From the NCBI RefSeq assembly GCF_002157855.1, contig NZ_CP020880.1, forward strand, positions 1,426,001 through 1,490,000: a DNA stretch of 64,000 nucleotides. The letters are read 5' to 3'. Under the pieces are notes generated by a model. It did not search any database, had not been told where the DNA came from, and saw nothing but the letters and a program-made list of their open reading frames with translations. This DNA is from Sutcliffiella horikoshii. GTDB lineage: Bacteria; Bacillota; Bacilli; Bacillales; Bacillaceae_I. The position numbers were made by a program, and so were the translations under genes. Below are positions 7,273 through 15,450 of this stretch, one piece after another; positions within the stretch are counted from its first letter, which is position 1, and each line of letters begins with the position of its first letter.

Positions 7273-7330
7273 AACGTTCTTCCTTTCTATATCAAGTTAC
7301 TAATATTGTTGGGCTTGTACCCAAACTCTT

Positions 7331-7358
7331 ATTATACATCATCTGACTATAAAGTCAA
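7331..7358 (-). promoter_or_regulatory. sigma-A promoter of the structured RNA
   Basis: On the minus strand TTGACT (7358-7353) and TATAAT (7336-7331) are separated by 16 bp. Confidence 0.65.
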
Positions 7359-7475
7359 GCTTGTAAAATAAAACTCGATTTTTGTAGGAAAAATTTTTAC
7401 AGAATTCTTTTGAAATTTGGTAAAATAGAAAAAAGATAAAGAGAAGCAGTTGAACAATTAATAGGGAGACTAGAT

Positions 7476-8462
7476 ATGTTAAGTCAAAACTTACAAGATT
7501 TGAAGCAACCATCAAGTGGTGCAGAAGAATTCCTTAGAAATAATGAATTGGCTGATCTCATCCAGAAACAAATTTTTGCAACGATTATTAAAAAGAAGTT
7601 GGATTTGTCTGAGAGCGAGATGAAAATTTGGATTGCAGGGTGCTCCACTGGACAAGAAGTCTACTGTTTAGCAATATTGTTAAAAGAGACGATTGAATCG
7701 ATGGATGAAAATTTGGAGATGGAGTTTAAGATTTACGCCACCGACCTGGACTATGATTCTGTAAAGATTGCAGGCGCAGGTGTCTACCCTAATACGGCTT
7801 TTGAAAATGTTCCATCTGATATTCTGAACAAGTATTTTGATAAGATGCAGGATTATTATGTGGTGAAAAAATCAATAAGGGAGCATATCATCTTTGCCCC
7901 TCACAACATTGCAAAAGACCCTGGCTTTCATCATCTGGACTTTATCAGTTGCAGAAATGTATTGCATTATTTTCAGCCAACACAAAAACAGCGGATTATT
8001 TCGTCGTTCCACCATTCTCTAAATGAAGATGGGTATTTGTTTCTTGGGCAATCAGGCTCAATAGGTGATAGTAAAGAGCTTTTTCGTGCGATCAATAAAA
8101 AATGGAAGATATATATAAAGCAAGAAGTGGAGGACCGTAAACGAAGTGAAGATATTGGTCTCCATGCCATACAGGAAAAAAGTCAAGAAGAGAAAGAGTT
8201 GCAGTTGTTAAATAAAGAACTGATTCAGGCAAAAGAGCGCATTGCTACTTTACAAGTGAAACTTGAGGACATCCATAATGAGTATGAAGATAAGTACGAG
8301 ACGCTTAAAATCGATTCGTATCATCCAATCCTCTTCGTTAAGGGATTGCTCCAAATTATTAAAAAGCAGGAGTTTTATAAAGAAGAATACGCAGCTGCTA
8401 TGCTTAAAGAGATGACTAAGCTTGAAATGGCAATCGAAAATTTCCTAATGGATGAACAATAA
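7476..8462 (+). CDS. CheR-like methyltransferase with C-terminal coiled coil
   Basis: 328 residues. Residues 10-215 form a CheR-type SAM-dependent methyltransferase: motif I IWIAGCSTGQEVYCLAILL (near 52-70), an acidic IYATDLDYDSV, and the CheR signature DFISCRNVLHYF (near 150-162). The N-terminal alpha domain that contacts chemoreceptors is shortened. Residues 215-275 form a coiled coil, and the end is helical like a dimerisation segment. There are no chemotaxis genes nearby, so the substrate is probably not a classical chemoreceptor. It converges on the B12-binding gene pair and ends at a shared terminator. ATG at 7476 follows AGGGAG. Confidence 0.75.
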   Translation: MLSQNLQDLKQPSSGAEEFLRNNELADLIQKQIFATIIKKKLDLSESEMKIWIAGCSTGQEVYCLAILLKETIESMDENLEMEFKIYATDLDYDSVKIAGAGVYPNTAFENVPSDILNKYFDKMQDYYVVKKSIREHIIFAPHNIAKDPGFHHLDFISCRNVLHYFQPTQKQRIISSFHHSLNEDGYLFLGQSGSIGDSKELFRAINKKWKIYIKQEVEDRKRSEDIGLHAIQEKSQEEKELQLLNKELIQAKERIATLQVKLEDIHNEYEDKYETLKIDSYHPILFVKGLLQIIKKQEFYKEEYAAAMLKEMTKLEMAIENFLMDEQ

Positions 8463-8471
8463 GCACAAGAA

Positions 8472-8500
8472 ACCCCCGTCAAATCATTTGACGGGGGTTA
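8472..8500. terminator. bidirectional terminator
   Basis: A 14-bp stem beginning AACCCCCGTCAAAT with almost no loop, between the convergent CheR-like and PAS-like genes. Confidence 0.85.
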
Positions 8501-8510
8501 AACTATTTTA

Positions 8511-9050
8511 TCAAGAACGAAGAAGACCTTTAATATCTTCCAACTCAGACTGAATTAATTTAATATATTCCAACTTCCCAACCTCTGATAGATCATCTTG
8601 TATAATTCCAAGTAGATCATTGATTGTGGAGATCTTTCTTTCTGCTTGCTTTTTCTGGAATTCAATGGAATTATCAGGTTCTGCGTTTGTCTCAACAATT
8701 TCATTCCAATCATTATTTTCAAGCTGCTTACGCCATTGTTGAAATTCCAACTGTACATGCTGAAAAGCAGACGTTTCATTCATACAAACCAAATGGATAA
8801 TCTTTTCTTTTTGCTGGTAATGAAAGTATACAGTGAACAAGGTTGTGGGTGAGTCTGTTGTTTTTAAGTTAAGTTCCATAACTCCTGGTGAAGGATTGGT
8901 CTTTATTTGTTTTAACTTTGTCTTACTATCCCAATCTACCAAGTCTAGAAATGATGTTACTGGATAGAAGATGTGGGTGACTGACTGAGAAACATTAATA
9001 ATTTCAAAGTCCTCAGTCATCTTAATATATGGGACGGGAATCCGGTACAT
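8511..9050 (-). CDS. PAS-like protein with C-terminal helix, partner of the B12 protein
   Basis: 179 residues. Residues 1-100 read like a degenerate PAS domain: PVPYIKMTEDFEIINVSQSV, then a strand with TTLFTVYFHYQQKEKIIHLVCM. From about 110 the protein is helical and charged, ending in a possible coiled coil (FQKKQAERKISTINDLLGII). No kinase or output domain follows. Its ATG overlaps the stop of the B12-binding gene by one base (TAATG), which indicates translational coupling and a joint function. A role as signalling partner of the B12 sensor is inferred. Confidence 0.55.
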   Translation of the reverse strand: MYRIPVPYIKMTEDFEIINVSQSVTHIFYPVTSFLDLVDWDSKTKLKQIKTNPSPGVMELNLKTTDSPTTLFTVYFHYQQKEKIIHLVCMNETSAFQHVQLEFQQWRKQLENNDWNEIVETNAEPDNSIEFQKKQAERKISTINDLLGIIQDDLSEVGKLEYIKLIQSELEDIKGLLRS

Positions 9051-9730
9051 TAAAGAAGCACTCCTTTATTGATGATTCCGGCTTCTTTTCTATAATCTTC
9101 CAACCATTGAAAAAGGAAGGATGTATCCTTAGCAATGAGAGTTTCCGCAGTACAGCATGACCGAAAGGCAGATTCCGCATGCAAGCGGCTTCCAACTATA
9201 AAAGTGGTGCCAGGGCTTATATTTTGCAGTCTTTCCATTGTTTCCTTAAGTTTTGGAAGGTGATGTCTAATGGACACAGATATACATACCACCTCTGGCT
9301 GCCATTTTTTCAGGCTATATTCTGCATAGTCCAATGGTAAGTTCGAACCTAGGTCATACACATCCCAACCATATTCTTCAAATAGGGAGGAGGCCATTTT
9401 CAATCCCAAATCATGTTCTTCTCCTTCTACACAAAAAAACATGGCACGTGGGGAAGGGGAATTCTCTTTTATATATCTATCATTCAATTTTTCCAAATGA
9501 TATTTTGTCAAAATCAACTCACAGGTACCTGTCGCCAAATGCTCATGCGCAACAGATATTTTATTTTCCTCCCACATTTCACCAATGCGGTACATGGCGT
9601 CACGAAGGATAAAGTCATATATAAACGCACTATTGTAGCCTTGATCTATAGTATCTTTTACACAAGACCAACCGGAGGCCACATTTTTTTCGAGAAGGAA
9701 TTGTGATAGTTTCTTGGAGATTTCATTCAT
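9050..9730 (-). CDS. cobalamin-binding sensor protein (CarH/LitR-type B12 module without DNA-binding domain)
   Basis: 226 residues. Residues 1-85 form the four-helix cap; it contains the Wx9EH signature (WEENKISVAHEH), which in the CarH/LitR photoreceptors places Trp and His next to the adenosyl face of B12. Residues 93-215 form the Rossmann B12-binding domain with EGEEHDLGLKM (the ExHxxG motif supplying the lower axial His), then YDLGSNLPLDYAEY and FIVGSRL. The MerR-type DNA-binding head of CarH is absent, so output must go through a partner, probably the coupled PAS-like protein. The ATG at 9730 is the only reasonable start. Light sensing is inferred. Confidence 0.8.
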   Translation of the reverse strand: MNEISKKLSQFLLEKNVASGWSCVKDTIDQGYNSAFIYDFILRDAMYRIGEMWEENKISVAHEHLATGTCELILTKYHLEKLNDRYIKENSPSPRAMFFCVEGEEHDLGLKMASSLFEEYGWDVYDLGSNLPLDYAEYSLKKWQPEVVCISVSIRHHLPKLKETMERLQNISPGTTFIVGSRLHAESAFRSCCTAETLIAKDTSFLFQWLEDYRKEAGIINKGVLL

Positions 9731-9936
9731 TTGACCCCTCCTATTCCAAACATAGTAATTACCAACAGTATACTATATTTTCCGTAAAATCAAATGCTTC
9801 TTCCTTGAAATGTCTTTTTCTACCTGTCAGTGGCCCAATTATAGGATTAAAATTACCTTGACACCAGGCTATACAAGACAAGGATTTTCTCTTATGCTTA
9901 ATAGAGGTAAATATTAGTAGCAAAGGAAGTGTCACA

Positions 9937-10992
9937 ATGACTTATCAAACAAATGTACAAGAAACATTCTCGTTAATCAAAGAACTAGTTTCTATTCCAA
10001 GCCCTTCCGGCAATACGGAAAAAGTAATTGGTTTTGTTGAACAGTACTTAAGTGAATGCGGGGTAGAAACAGTACGCAATCGAAAGGGCGGCTTGATTGC
10101 TTCCATTAAAGGAACCAATGAGAAAGAGCATCGCATGTTAACAGCCCATGTAGACACATTAGGAGCTATGGTAAAAGAAGTGAAACCCAATGGAAGATTG
10201 AGGCTAACTACAATAGGCGGTTTTCGCTGGAATTCTGTTGAAGGGGAATATTGCCAAATAGAAACTTCTTCTGGTAAAGCGTATTCCGGAACCATTCTTA
10301 TGCATCAGACATCGGTGCATGTTTATAAAAATGCAGGAGATGCTCCTAGAAACGATGAGAATATCGAAGTTCGGATTGATGAAAAAGTCACCAATGCAGA
10401 CCAAGTAAGAGCGCTTGGAATAGAAGTAGGAGATTTTGTATCATTCGATCCGAGGGTTCAAATCACAGAAAGCGGCTACATAAAATCCAGACATCTGGAT
10501 GACAAAGCAAGCGTGGCGATCCTACTAAAACTTATCAAATTCATTCAGTCTGAAAAGATTACACTTCCATACACGACACACTTTTTAATATCTAATAATG
10601 AAGAAATCGGCTATGGAGGGAACTCCAACATCACCCCAGAAACTGTGGAATACCTTGCCGTGGACATGGGAGCCCTTGGAGACGGGCAATCATCAGATGA
10701 ATACACAGTATCTATCTGTGTAAAAGATTCCAGCGGTCCATATCATTATGGACTAAGAAAACATCTTGTTGAACTTGCAAAGAAAAACGAAGTGGATTAC
10801 AAAGTGGATATTTATCCATACTACGGATCAGACGCGTCTGCTGCCATCCGTTCCGGTCATGATATCATCCACGGACTGATTGGGCCAGGGATAGAATCAT
10901 CGCATGCTTTCGAGCGGACACACGCAAGCTCGATAGAAAATACAGAGAAGTTGATTTACCATTACTTGTTGTCGGGTATGGTGGAGTACTAA
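9937..10992 (+). CDS. M42 family metallo-aminopeptidase
   Basis: 351 residues, a di-metal M42 peptidase (YsdC/YtoP/FrvX type) releasing N-terminal residues from peptides in the cytosol. Visible: first metal ligand in MLTAHVDTLGAMVKEV (near residue 70), bridging Asp in SRHLDDKASVAIL (near 188), catalytic Glu pair in SNNEEIGYGGNS (near 223), Asp in YLAVDMGALG, and final His in SSHAFERTH (near 330). The PDZ-like insert occupies about 75-175. Length is normal. ATG at 9937 lies 9 bp after AAAGGAAG. The closest Bacillus subtilis counterpart by motif and length is probably YtoP. Confidence 0.9.
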   Translation: MTYQTNVQETFSLIKELVSIPSPSGNTEKVIGFVEQYLSECGVETVRNRKGGLIASIKGTNEKEHRMLTAHVDTLGAMVKEVKPNGRLRLTTIGGFRWNSVEGEYCQIETSSGKAYSGTILMHQTSVHVYKNAGDAPRNDENIEVRIDEKVTNADQVRALGIEVGDFVSFDPRVQITESGYIKSRHLDDKASVAILLKLIKFIQSEKITLPYTTHFLISNNEEIGYGGNSNITPETVEYLAVDMGALGDGQSSDEYTVSICVKDSSGPYHYGLRKHLVELAKKNEVDYKVDIYPYYGSDASAAIRSGHDIIHGLIGPGIESSHAFERTHASSIENTEKLIYHYLLSGMVEY

Positions 10993-11006
10993 TTCACAAC
11001 AAAATA

Positions 11007-11047
11007 AAACCACCTAAAGTCCTTTATAGGAGCTATAGGTGGTTTTT
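11007..11047. terminator. bidirectional terminator
   Basis: AAACCACCTA pairs with TAGGTGGTTT; T runs lie on both sides. It serves the M42 gene and overlaps the end of the DUF192 gene on the other strand. Confidence 0.85.
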
Positions 11048-11413
11048 ATTTTTGTTTTTGTCATTTTTTATACTTATAAAAAAATTTTTTTTATTTTTAG
11101 GGATGACGATGCTTGTGCCTTTATAAAGATTATAACGTTCAATCGAGCCGCATGGCATTTCTATTACATGAGAGCTATTTTTAACAATTGGAGATACTCT
11201 CCAAGGCTTTAATTCTTTTATACTTAAAAGAATTCGCCCATCTCCGTTAACGAAAATGATATCAATAGGAAACCGCATAAAGAACATGTGAACACTGTTA
11301 CAAGGGGAGAGCATTATGCCTTTATTATGTATGGAACGTTTAAACATTAACCCAATGAAACGCTTTGTAAATGTATCAGCTATATTTATATGAAGCATTT
11401 GTGCATCTTTCAT
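11033..11413 (-). CDS. DUF192 family protein
   Basis: 126 residues. The DUF192 core is clear: FTKRFIGLMFKRSI near residues 14-27, the family hallmark CNSVHMFFMRFPIDIIFVN near 38-56, then a strand ILLSIKELKPWRVSP and the small-barrel end VIEMPCGSIERYNL. The C-terminus is an unusual Lys/Asn-rich tail (KNKKNFFISIKNDKNKNKN). Many relatives have a signal peptide; this one has none. The family is of unknown function. It sits immediately upstream of, and divergent from, the Flp pilin gene; DUF192 proteins are sometimes found in or beside Tad loci (including a pilus-associated tail), so a link is possible. Confidence 0.85.
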   Translation of the reverse strand: MKDAQMLHINIADTFTKRFIGLMFKRSIHNKGIMLSPCNSVHMFFMRFPIDIIFVNGDGRILLSIKELKPWRVSPIVKNSSHVIEMPCGSIERYNLYKGTSIVIPKNKKNFFISIKNDKNKNKNHL

Positions 11414-11637
11414 ATTATCCTCCTAAAGAAACAGTGTCTTTTTGTTCATTATATAGAATTTTATATTCTTTTTAAAAACCGAATTACTTAGGGAAATGGA
11501 GTATACAAGCTAAATAGGTAGATTTTCTCAAGAAAATGGTCAAAAATGGCTTTTTTTGAACGTTTTCTTTATTTTCAGTTCGTTATAATATTAACTTAAG
11601 TTCTAAATAAAGAACAAACGACTGGAGGAAATGATAT

Positions 11638-11817
11638 ATGAAAAACTTGATGATCCGTGTATTTAAAGAAGAAGAAGGACAGGGGTTAACAGAGTACGGT
11701 TTGTTGGTTGGGTTGATTGCGTTGGGGGTTGTAGCTGCGGTTGGGTTATTAGGGGATAAAATTGGAGAAGTTTTTACAAATATTACAAAGGAGCTAACAA
11801 ATACGAAAACACCTTAA
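11638..11817 (+). CDS. flp: Flp-type pilin, major pilus subunit
   Basis: A 59-residue prepilin, the first gene of a Tad locus. The leader MKNLMIRVFKEEEGQ is followed by the Flp processing signature GLTEYGLLVGLIALG: cleavage before or near the glycine, Glu at +5 style position followed by Tyr, then a hydrophobic stretch of about 20 residues. After export the subunit would be cut by the prepilin peptidase encoded next and assembled into the pilus. ATG at 11638 follows TGGAGGAAATG. A strong terminator-like hairpin follows (11847-11877), which would give more pilin transcript than downstream assembly genes, a usual arrangement. Confidence 0.88.
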   Translation: MKNLMIRVFKEEEGQGLTEYGLLVGLIALGVVAAVGLLGDKIGEVFTNITKELTNTKTP

Positions 11818-11846
11818 ACGGCCCTAATTCTTAATACCAGTTACAA

Positions 11847-11877
11847 AGCTCTGCTTCATCAAAGCAGAGCTATTTTT
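11847..11877 (+). terminator. hairpin between flp and the assembly genes
   Basis: AGCTCTGCTT pairs with AAGCAGAGCT, followed by ATTTTTA. It probably acts as a partial terminator that raises pilin over assembly-protein expression. Confidence 0.75.
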
Positions 11878-11901
11878 AAATAACCACTAGGAGGACGCCA
11901 T

Positions 11902-12402
11902 ATGTTCATCAACGTCGTTCTGTTTATCGTACTAGGAATTTCCGTTGTAACGGACCTTAGAAAAAGAAAGATATTCAACATAATTACGATACCTGCCATC
12001 CTATTCGGTTTAATCTACAACACGTATCAAGCAGGTCTTGAGGGGCTGTACTTCAGTTCTATCGGACTTTTGATAGGTTTTTTTCTTTTGTTTATCCCAT
12101 TTGTGCTTGGAGGAATGGGAGCTGGGGATGTAAAGCTGTTGGCAGCTATTGGGGCAATGATCGGCGGTGAGCTTGTGTTTCAGTCATTCCTTTATACCGC
12201 CTTGATTGGGGGAATCTTCGCATTGGCTATTCTTTTCAAAAAAAATAGACTTGTGTTCTTTATTAAGAATATTTGGTTCTCTGTTTTTTATAAACTCCCT
12301 ATTCTTACCGAACCAGAAAAGAAAGGAAAATATACTATTCCCTACGGAGTTCCGATTGCGCTTGGAGTAGTGAGTCTCTATTGCTTTGGGGGGCTTCTAT
12401 GA
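11902..12402 (+). CDS. tadV: Flp prepilin peptidase (TadV/CpaA type, A24 family)
   Basis: 166 residues, integral membrane aspartic protease that cleaves Flp and pseudopilin leaders. The two catalytic aspartates are in VVTDLRKRKI (near residue 16) and in GMGAGDVKLLAAIGAM (the GxGD motif, near 74). About five or six membrane helices. It lacks the N-terminal methyltransferase domain of type IV prepilin peptidases, as usual for the short CpaA/TadV form. ATG at 11902 follows AGGAGGACG. Its last bases overlap the tadE start (ATGA). Confidence 0.9.
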   Translation: MFINVVLFIVLGISVVTDLRKRKIFNIITIPAILFGLIYNTYQAGLEGLYFSSIGLLIGFFLLFIPFVLGGMGAGDVKLLAAIGAMIGGELVFQSFLYTALIGGIFALAILFKKNRLVFFIKNIWFSVFYKLPILTEPEKKGKYTIPYGVPIALGVVSLYCFGGLL

Positions 12403-12770
12403 GATCACAAAAAGGTCAATCTTTAGTTGAATTTGCACTTATTGTACCGTTAATATTACTTCTGTTATTTGGGATGTTTGATATTGGGAGAGTTCTATTT
12501 TCAGCAGTAGCCTTAGAGCATGCGGCAAGGGAAGGTGCCAGGGTGGCAAGTGTCGGAAAAACGAATACAGATGTGATTGCTTCCATAAACAACGCGACAA
12601 CAGGTCTTGATTCGAGCAGGGTTTCTGTATCCATTTCAACAGAAGCGAGAACTTCAGGTGAAAACATAGAAATTCACCTCAGTTATCCGGTAAGCATGAT
12701 AAATCCTTTGTTGAGATCTTTCCAAGGCTCTTTTACAATCTCTTCAAAATCTGTCATGAGGGTGGAGTGA
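12399..12770 (+). CDS. tadE: TadE-like minor pseudopilin
   Basis: 123 residues. Near-perfect TadE signature: SQKGQSLVEFALIVPLILLL (residues 3-22) followed by FGMFDIGRVLFSAVALEHAAREGARVA. It has a type IV pilin-like leader with Glu at position +5, an N-terminal hydrophobic helix and a small extracellular domain. The ATG at 12399 overlaps the tadV stop (ATGA), giving translational coupling; upstream in-frame codons are not used. TadE-type proteins are processed by the prepilin peptidase and probably prime or sit at the base of the pilus. Confidence 0.9.
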   Translation: MRSQKGQSLVEFALIVPLILLLLFGMFDIGRVLFSAVALEHAAREGARVASVGKTNTDVIASINNATTGLDSSRVSVSISTEARTSGENIEIHLSYPVSMINPLLRSFQGSFTISSKSVMRVE

Positions 12771-12771
12771 A

Positions 12772-13695
12772 ATGTTAAGAAGTGATAAAGGCAACGCAAT
12801 GGTAATGATGGCATTTATCCTCTCTTTGCTCGTTGCGCTATCAGGGTTCGTTGTGGACGGGGGAAGGCTGTACCTGCAAAAGGGAGAACTCCAAAAAGCA
12901 ATTGATGCCGCTGCGTTAGCTGGAGTGCAACAAGTAAAGAACAGTCAGATAAACGCTGTAAATGCAGCGATTGAACTGGCCTCATTAAATGGAATTAGTA
13001 TAAATTCCAGCAATATCATAGTAGGTTCAGACTCAGTAGAGATACATAATACAGTACCTGTAGAAACGACTTTTGCCAAGGTGTTAGGTTTCAATTCAAT
13101 AGACGTTGCTGCAACATCGAAGGCAGTTTTAGATACTTCCAGAGGAATAAAAAAGCATTCCAACGTCATACCGGTCGGAATTCCAAAGGATAAATTGGTA
13201 AAAGGGCAATCACATACTCTGCATTTTACACCAGCTGGTGGTAATAACGGACCTCAACAAGGGAATTTCGGTTTTCTGGCAATTGGCGGAAGAGGTGCTG
13301 CAAATCTTGAGGACAACATAGTTAATGGCATTGAAGTGGAAATTACCCCAGGTAGTTATGTCCTAACTGAGCCTGGTTTGAAATGGGGAAAGGTTCGTAG
13401 TGGCTTTCAAGAAAGAATAAGTATGGACGCAACAAAACCTCTTTGTAACCAACTAAATACTTCTAAAAGTGGTTGTGCAAGGGTTGCTATACTACCAATT
13501 GTCAATGACCTCGGTTCTGTAAATGGTAGAGGGAAGGTGGAGATTATTGGATTTGCTGCCTTTTGGATTGAAAAAGTGGAACAGATAGGCGGAAATAAAT
13601 CAGTAACCGGCTACTTCATCGATATTGTCACTTCCGGTGAATTTAGCGAAGAGGTGGAAAACTTCGGTATAAGCACAATCAAACTAGTGAATTAA
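12772..13695 (+). CDS. tadG: TadG-like pilus assembly protein
   Basis: 307 residues. The N-terminal Tad domain reads SDKGNAMVMMAFILSLLVAL then GFVVDGGRLYLQKGELQKAI and DAAALAGVQQ, the typical TadG pattern of membrane anchor followed by a helix. The rest (residues 90-307) is an extracellular beta-rich region with no visible von Willebrand A motif, so it is a short TadG form. It starts one base after the tadE stop. Its role in the Tad pathway is as an anchor or minor pseudopilin on the outer face of the membrane. Confidence 0.83.
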   Translation: MLRSDKGNAMVMMAFILSLLVALSGFVVDGGRLYLQKGELQKAIDAAALAGVQQVKNSQINAVNAAIELASLNGISINSSNIIVGSDSVEIHNTVPVETTFAKVLGFNSIDVAATSKAVLDTSRGIKKHSNVIPVGIPKDKLVKGQSHTLHFTPAGGNNGPQQGNFGFLAIGGRGAANLEDNIVNGIEVEITPGSYVLTEPGLKWGKVRSGFQERISMDATKPLCNQLNTSKSGCARVAILPIVNDLGSVNGRGKVEIIGFAAFWIEKVEQIGGNKSVTGYFIDIVTSGEFSEEVENFGISTIKLVN

Positions 13696-13710
13696 ATGGG
13701 AGGAAGAAGC

Positions 13711-14268
13711 ATGACATTAAAAAAAGTTTGGCTGTTGTCTATTATGTTCGGGATAGTCAGTACAATCTGTTTCTATCTTTTTTATATTCCAGGAGGGACC
13801 AACCAGAAATCAATGCAGGCTGACACCGTTGTTTTAGCAGCAGAAGAGGAAGCGGAAGAGGAGATAGTGCCTGAATTTGAGATCGAAAAAGGGAAAAGAG
13901 CCATGTCTATTGCTGTAAATGATGTGCAAGGGGTATCAGGACATGTAGAGCCGGGATCGATGGTGGATATCTTTGTTAATATTGAAACCACAAAAGAAGA
14001 CAATAAAGAAGTGGTCCCATCCCAAGTGGGAACATTTGTGTTGCAAAATGTGAAAGTACTGGCTGTGGGCCATTTCATGGATGAACCGGAAACAGGGGCA
14101 AGATATCAGATGATTACGGTTGAAGCCACGCCAGAACAGGGTGCAAGTCTAGGCTTTGCTTCCCAGCATTCCATCTATCTCATGTTAAGGCCAGAGGGTG
14201 ATGACTCAACCCTAAACGCAAATATATTAATGGATGAAAAGCAGCTTATTATGAAAGGAGGACAATGA
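13711..14268 (+). CDS. CpaB/RcpC-like pilus protein lacking the SAF domain
   Basis: 185 residues from the ATG at 13711, chosen over 13696 because GGAGGAAG lies between them. A membrane helix (residues 5-24) and an acidic linker (AAEEEAEEEIVPEFE) are followed directly by the RcpC/CpaB domain: KRAMSIAVNDVQGVSGHVEP then GSMVDIFVNIE, VLQNVKVLAVG, QMITVEATPEQGASLGFASQ. CpaB proteins usually carry a SAF domain between anchor and RcpC and are about 250 residues or longer. Here it is missing. In Gram-negatives CpaB acts near the secretin; in this Gram-positive it must act in the membrane or wall. Confidence 0.82.
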   Translation: MTLKKVWLLSIMFGIVSTICFYLFYIPGGTNQKSMQADTVVLAAEEEAEEEIVPEFEIEKGKRAMSIAVNDVQGVSGHVEPGSMVDIFVNIETTKEDNKEVVPSQVGTFVLQNVKVLAVGHFMDEPETGARYQMITVEATPEQGASLGFASQHSIYLMLRPEGDDSTLNANILMDEKQLIMKGGQ

Positions 14269-14271
14269 TAG

Positions 14272-15450
14272 ATGATAAAATGGTACGGTTTTTTAAATGA
14301 GAATGAAGAGAAAATCAGTGAAATGATTCAATGGTTAAGTACCCATGAAAATTACAAGGGGCTAACAACTATTGATGAGCTATTAAATGAATTGGACGCT
14401 CCTGAAAAGCGAATTATTTTTATCGATAAATCTATTTCTCCCAATTTCTATTCCTTGACCATGCAATTAAAGATGCTGGACCCGAATAACTTTGTCATAC
14501 TAATCGGGAAGGATTTAAAAGAGGCTGACATCCGTCTTGCGATGAGGGCAGGGATGATGGATTGCATTAATTTGCAGGATGAAATTGAACTGATTAAAAA
14601 TGGACTGCTTGAGTCAAAGAGGCATATTGATTTTCTAAAAAAGCAGGAAACACAAGCCCCAAGTTTCGCACAGAAAGAAGGAAGAGTCATTACAGCTACA
14701 AGTACAAAGGGTGGGGTGGGTAAAACTACATTTGCGGTAAATTTGGCATATTCCTTACAAAGAAAGGAACAATCTATCGTTTTAGTAGATCTGCACCTCC
14801 AGTTTGGAGATGTTGCGATGTTCTGTGATGTCAAGCCGAAGAAAACGATCTACGAATGGGTAAAAGAAGATTTTGACCGGAAAAACCGGAATGTCCAAGG
14901 TTATTTGACAAAGACATATCTTGAGAATGTTTCTATTCTTGCAGCGCCACTCCGACCTGAATTTTCCGAAATTATAAAGCCTGAGCATATTAGGGAATTA
15001 TTTTTCGAATTAAAGAAATGGTATGACGTTATCATTGTAGATACCCACTCTCATGTGGATGAGCTGTTACTTGAAACATTGGAACTATCTGACGAAATAT
15101 ACGTCCTGACAAATGGAAACCTTCCAGCTGTAAGAAATACAAAGCTATTCATGGATACCCTTCAATCATTGCAACTTAAGGCGATGCCTCAGCTGGTGGT
15201 GAATGCGGTGAAGAAAGATGACCCATTGAAGGTGGAAAATATGAAGAAAATTCTTGGAGTAAATGTGTTAACGGTTCTTCCTTCTGAAGAAAAGCTGGTC
15301 AAAAAATCTGTAGCTACAGGTATTCCATTTGTGGCAGATTCTCCAAAGAAAGGTTTATCAAAGAGATTCACCAAATTGGCAGACGCTTGTCTGGAGAGGC
15401 ACGCATCTTTAATCGGTGAAGCTTTAGTTGGAGTTGGAGGTAGAAAATAA
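14272..15450 (+). CDS. tadZ: TadZ/CpaE-like pilus-localising ATPase
   Basis: 392 residues. Residues 1-125 form an atypical receiver-like domain (RIIFIDKSISPNFYSLTMQL, then VILIGKDLKEADIRLAMRAG). Residues 136-380 form a ParA/MinD-type ATPase with deviant Walker A TSTKGGVGKTT (near 144-154), VLVDLHLQFGD and DVIIVDTHSHVDE. TadZ/CpaE proteins place the Tad machine at a cell site. ATG at 14272 follows AAAGGAGG, four bases after cpaB. The stop overlaps the tadA start by one base (TAATG). Confidence 0.88.
   Translation: MIKWYGFLNENEEKISEMIQWLSTHENYKGLTTIDELLNELDAPEKRIIFIDKSISPNFYSLTMQLKMLDPNNFVILIGKDLKEADIRLAMRAGMMDCINLQDEIELIKNGLLESKRHIDFLKKQETQAPSFAQKEGRVITATSTKGGVGKTTFAVNLAYSLQRKEQSIVLVDLHLQFGDVAMFCDVKPKKTIYEWVKEDFDRKNRNVQGYLTKTYLENVSILAAPLRPEFSEIIKPEHIRELFFELKKWYDVIIVDTHSHVDELLLETLELSDEIYVLTNGNLPAVRNTKLFMDTLQSLQLKAMPQLVVNAVKKDDPLKVENMKKILGVNVLTVLPSEEKLVKKSVATGIPFVADSPKKGLSKRFTKLADACLERHASLIGEALVGVGGRK

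Larger units (their letters stand above)
6937..7324 (-). ncRNA. orphan structured RNA candidate (about 390 nt)
   Basis: A transcription unit read from signals only. A sigma-A promoter on the minus strand (TTGACT, 16 bp, TATAAT at 7358-7331) leads to a start near 7324, and a strong terminator lies at 6977-6937 (10-bp stem then TTTTATTTTT). Between them a perfect 12-bp inverted repeat (7293-7304 with 7016-7027) could close the whole RNA. Inside are hairpins CTTAC...GTAAG within GGTAG...CTACC, GTCC...GGAC and GCGCTA...TAGCGC. One 30-codon frame with a good ribosome-binding site lies inside. It matches no RNA class I know (not tmRNA, RNase P, SRP, 6S or a recognised riboswitch). Confidence 0.5.

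Noticed and set aside
7016-7304. Retron-like ncRNA (a1/a2 end pairing)
   Set aside because: The 12-bp end helix looks like a retron boundary, but no reverse transcriptase gene is present nearby on either strand.
11532-11554. ComK-like AAAA-N5-TTTT box before flp
   Set aside because: Only one clear AT-box was found, and such motifs are frequent in AT-rich DNA; a second box at the right distance is missing.
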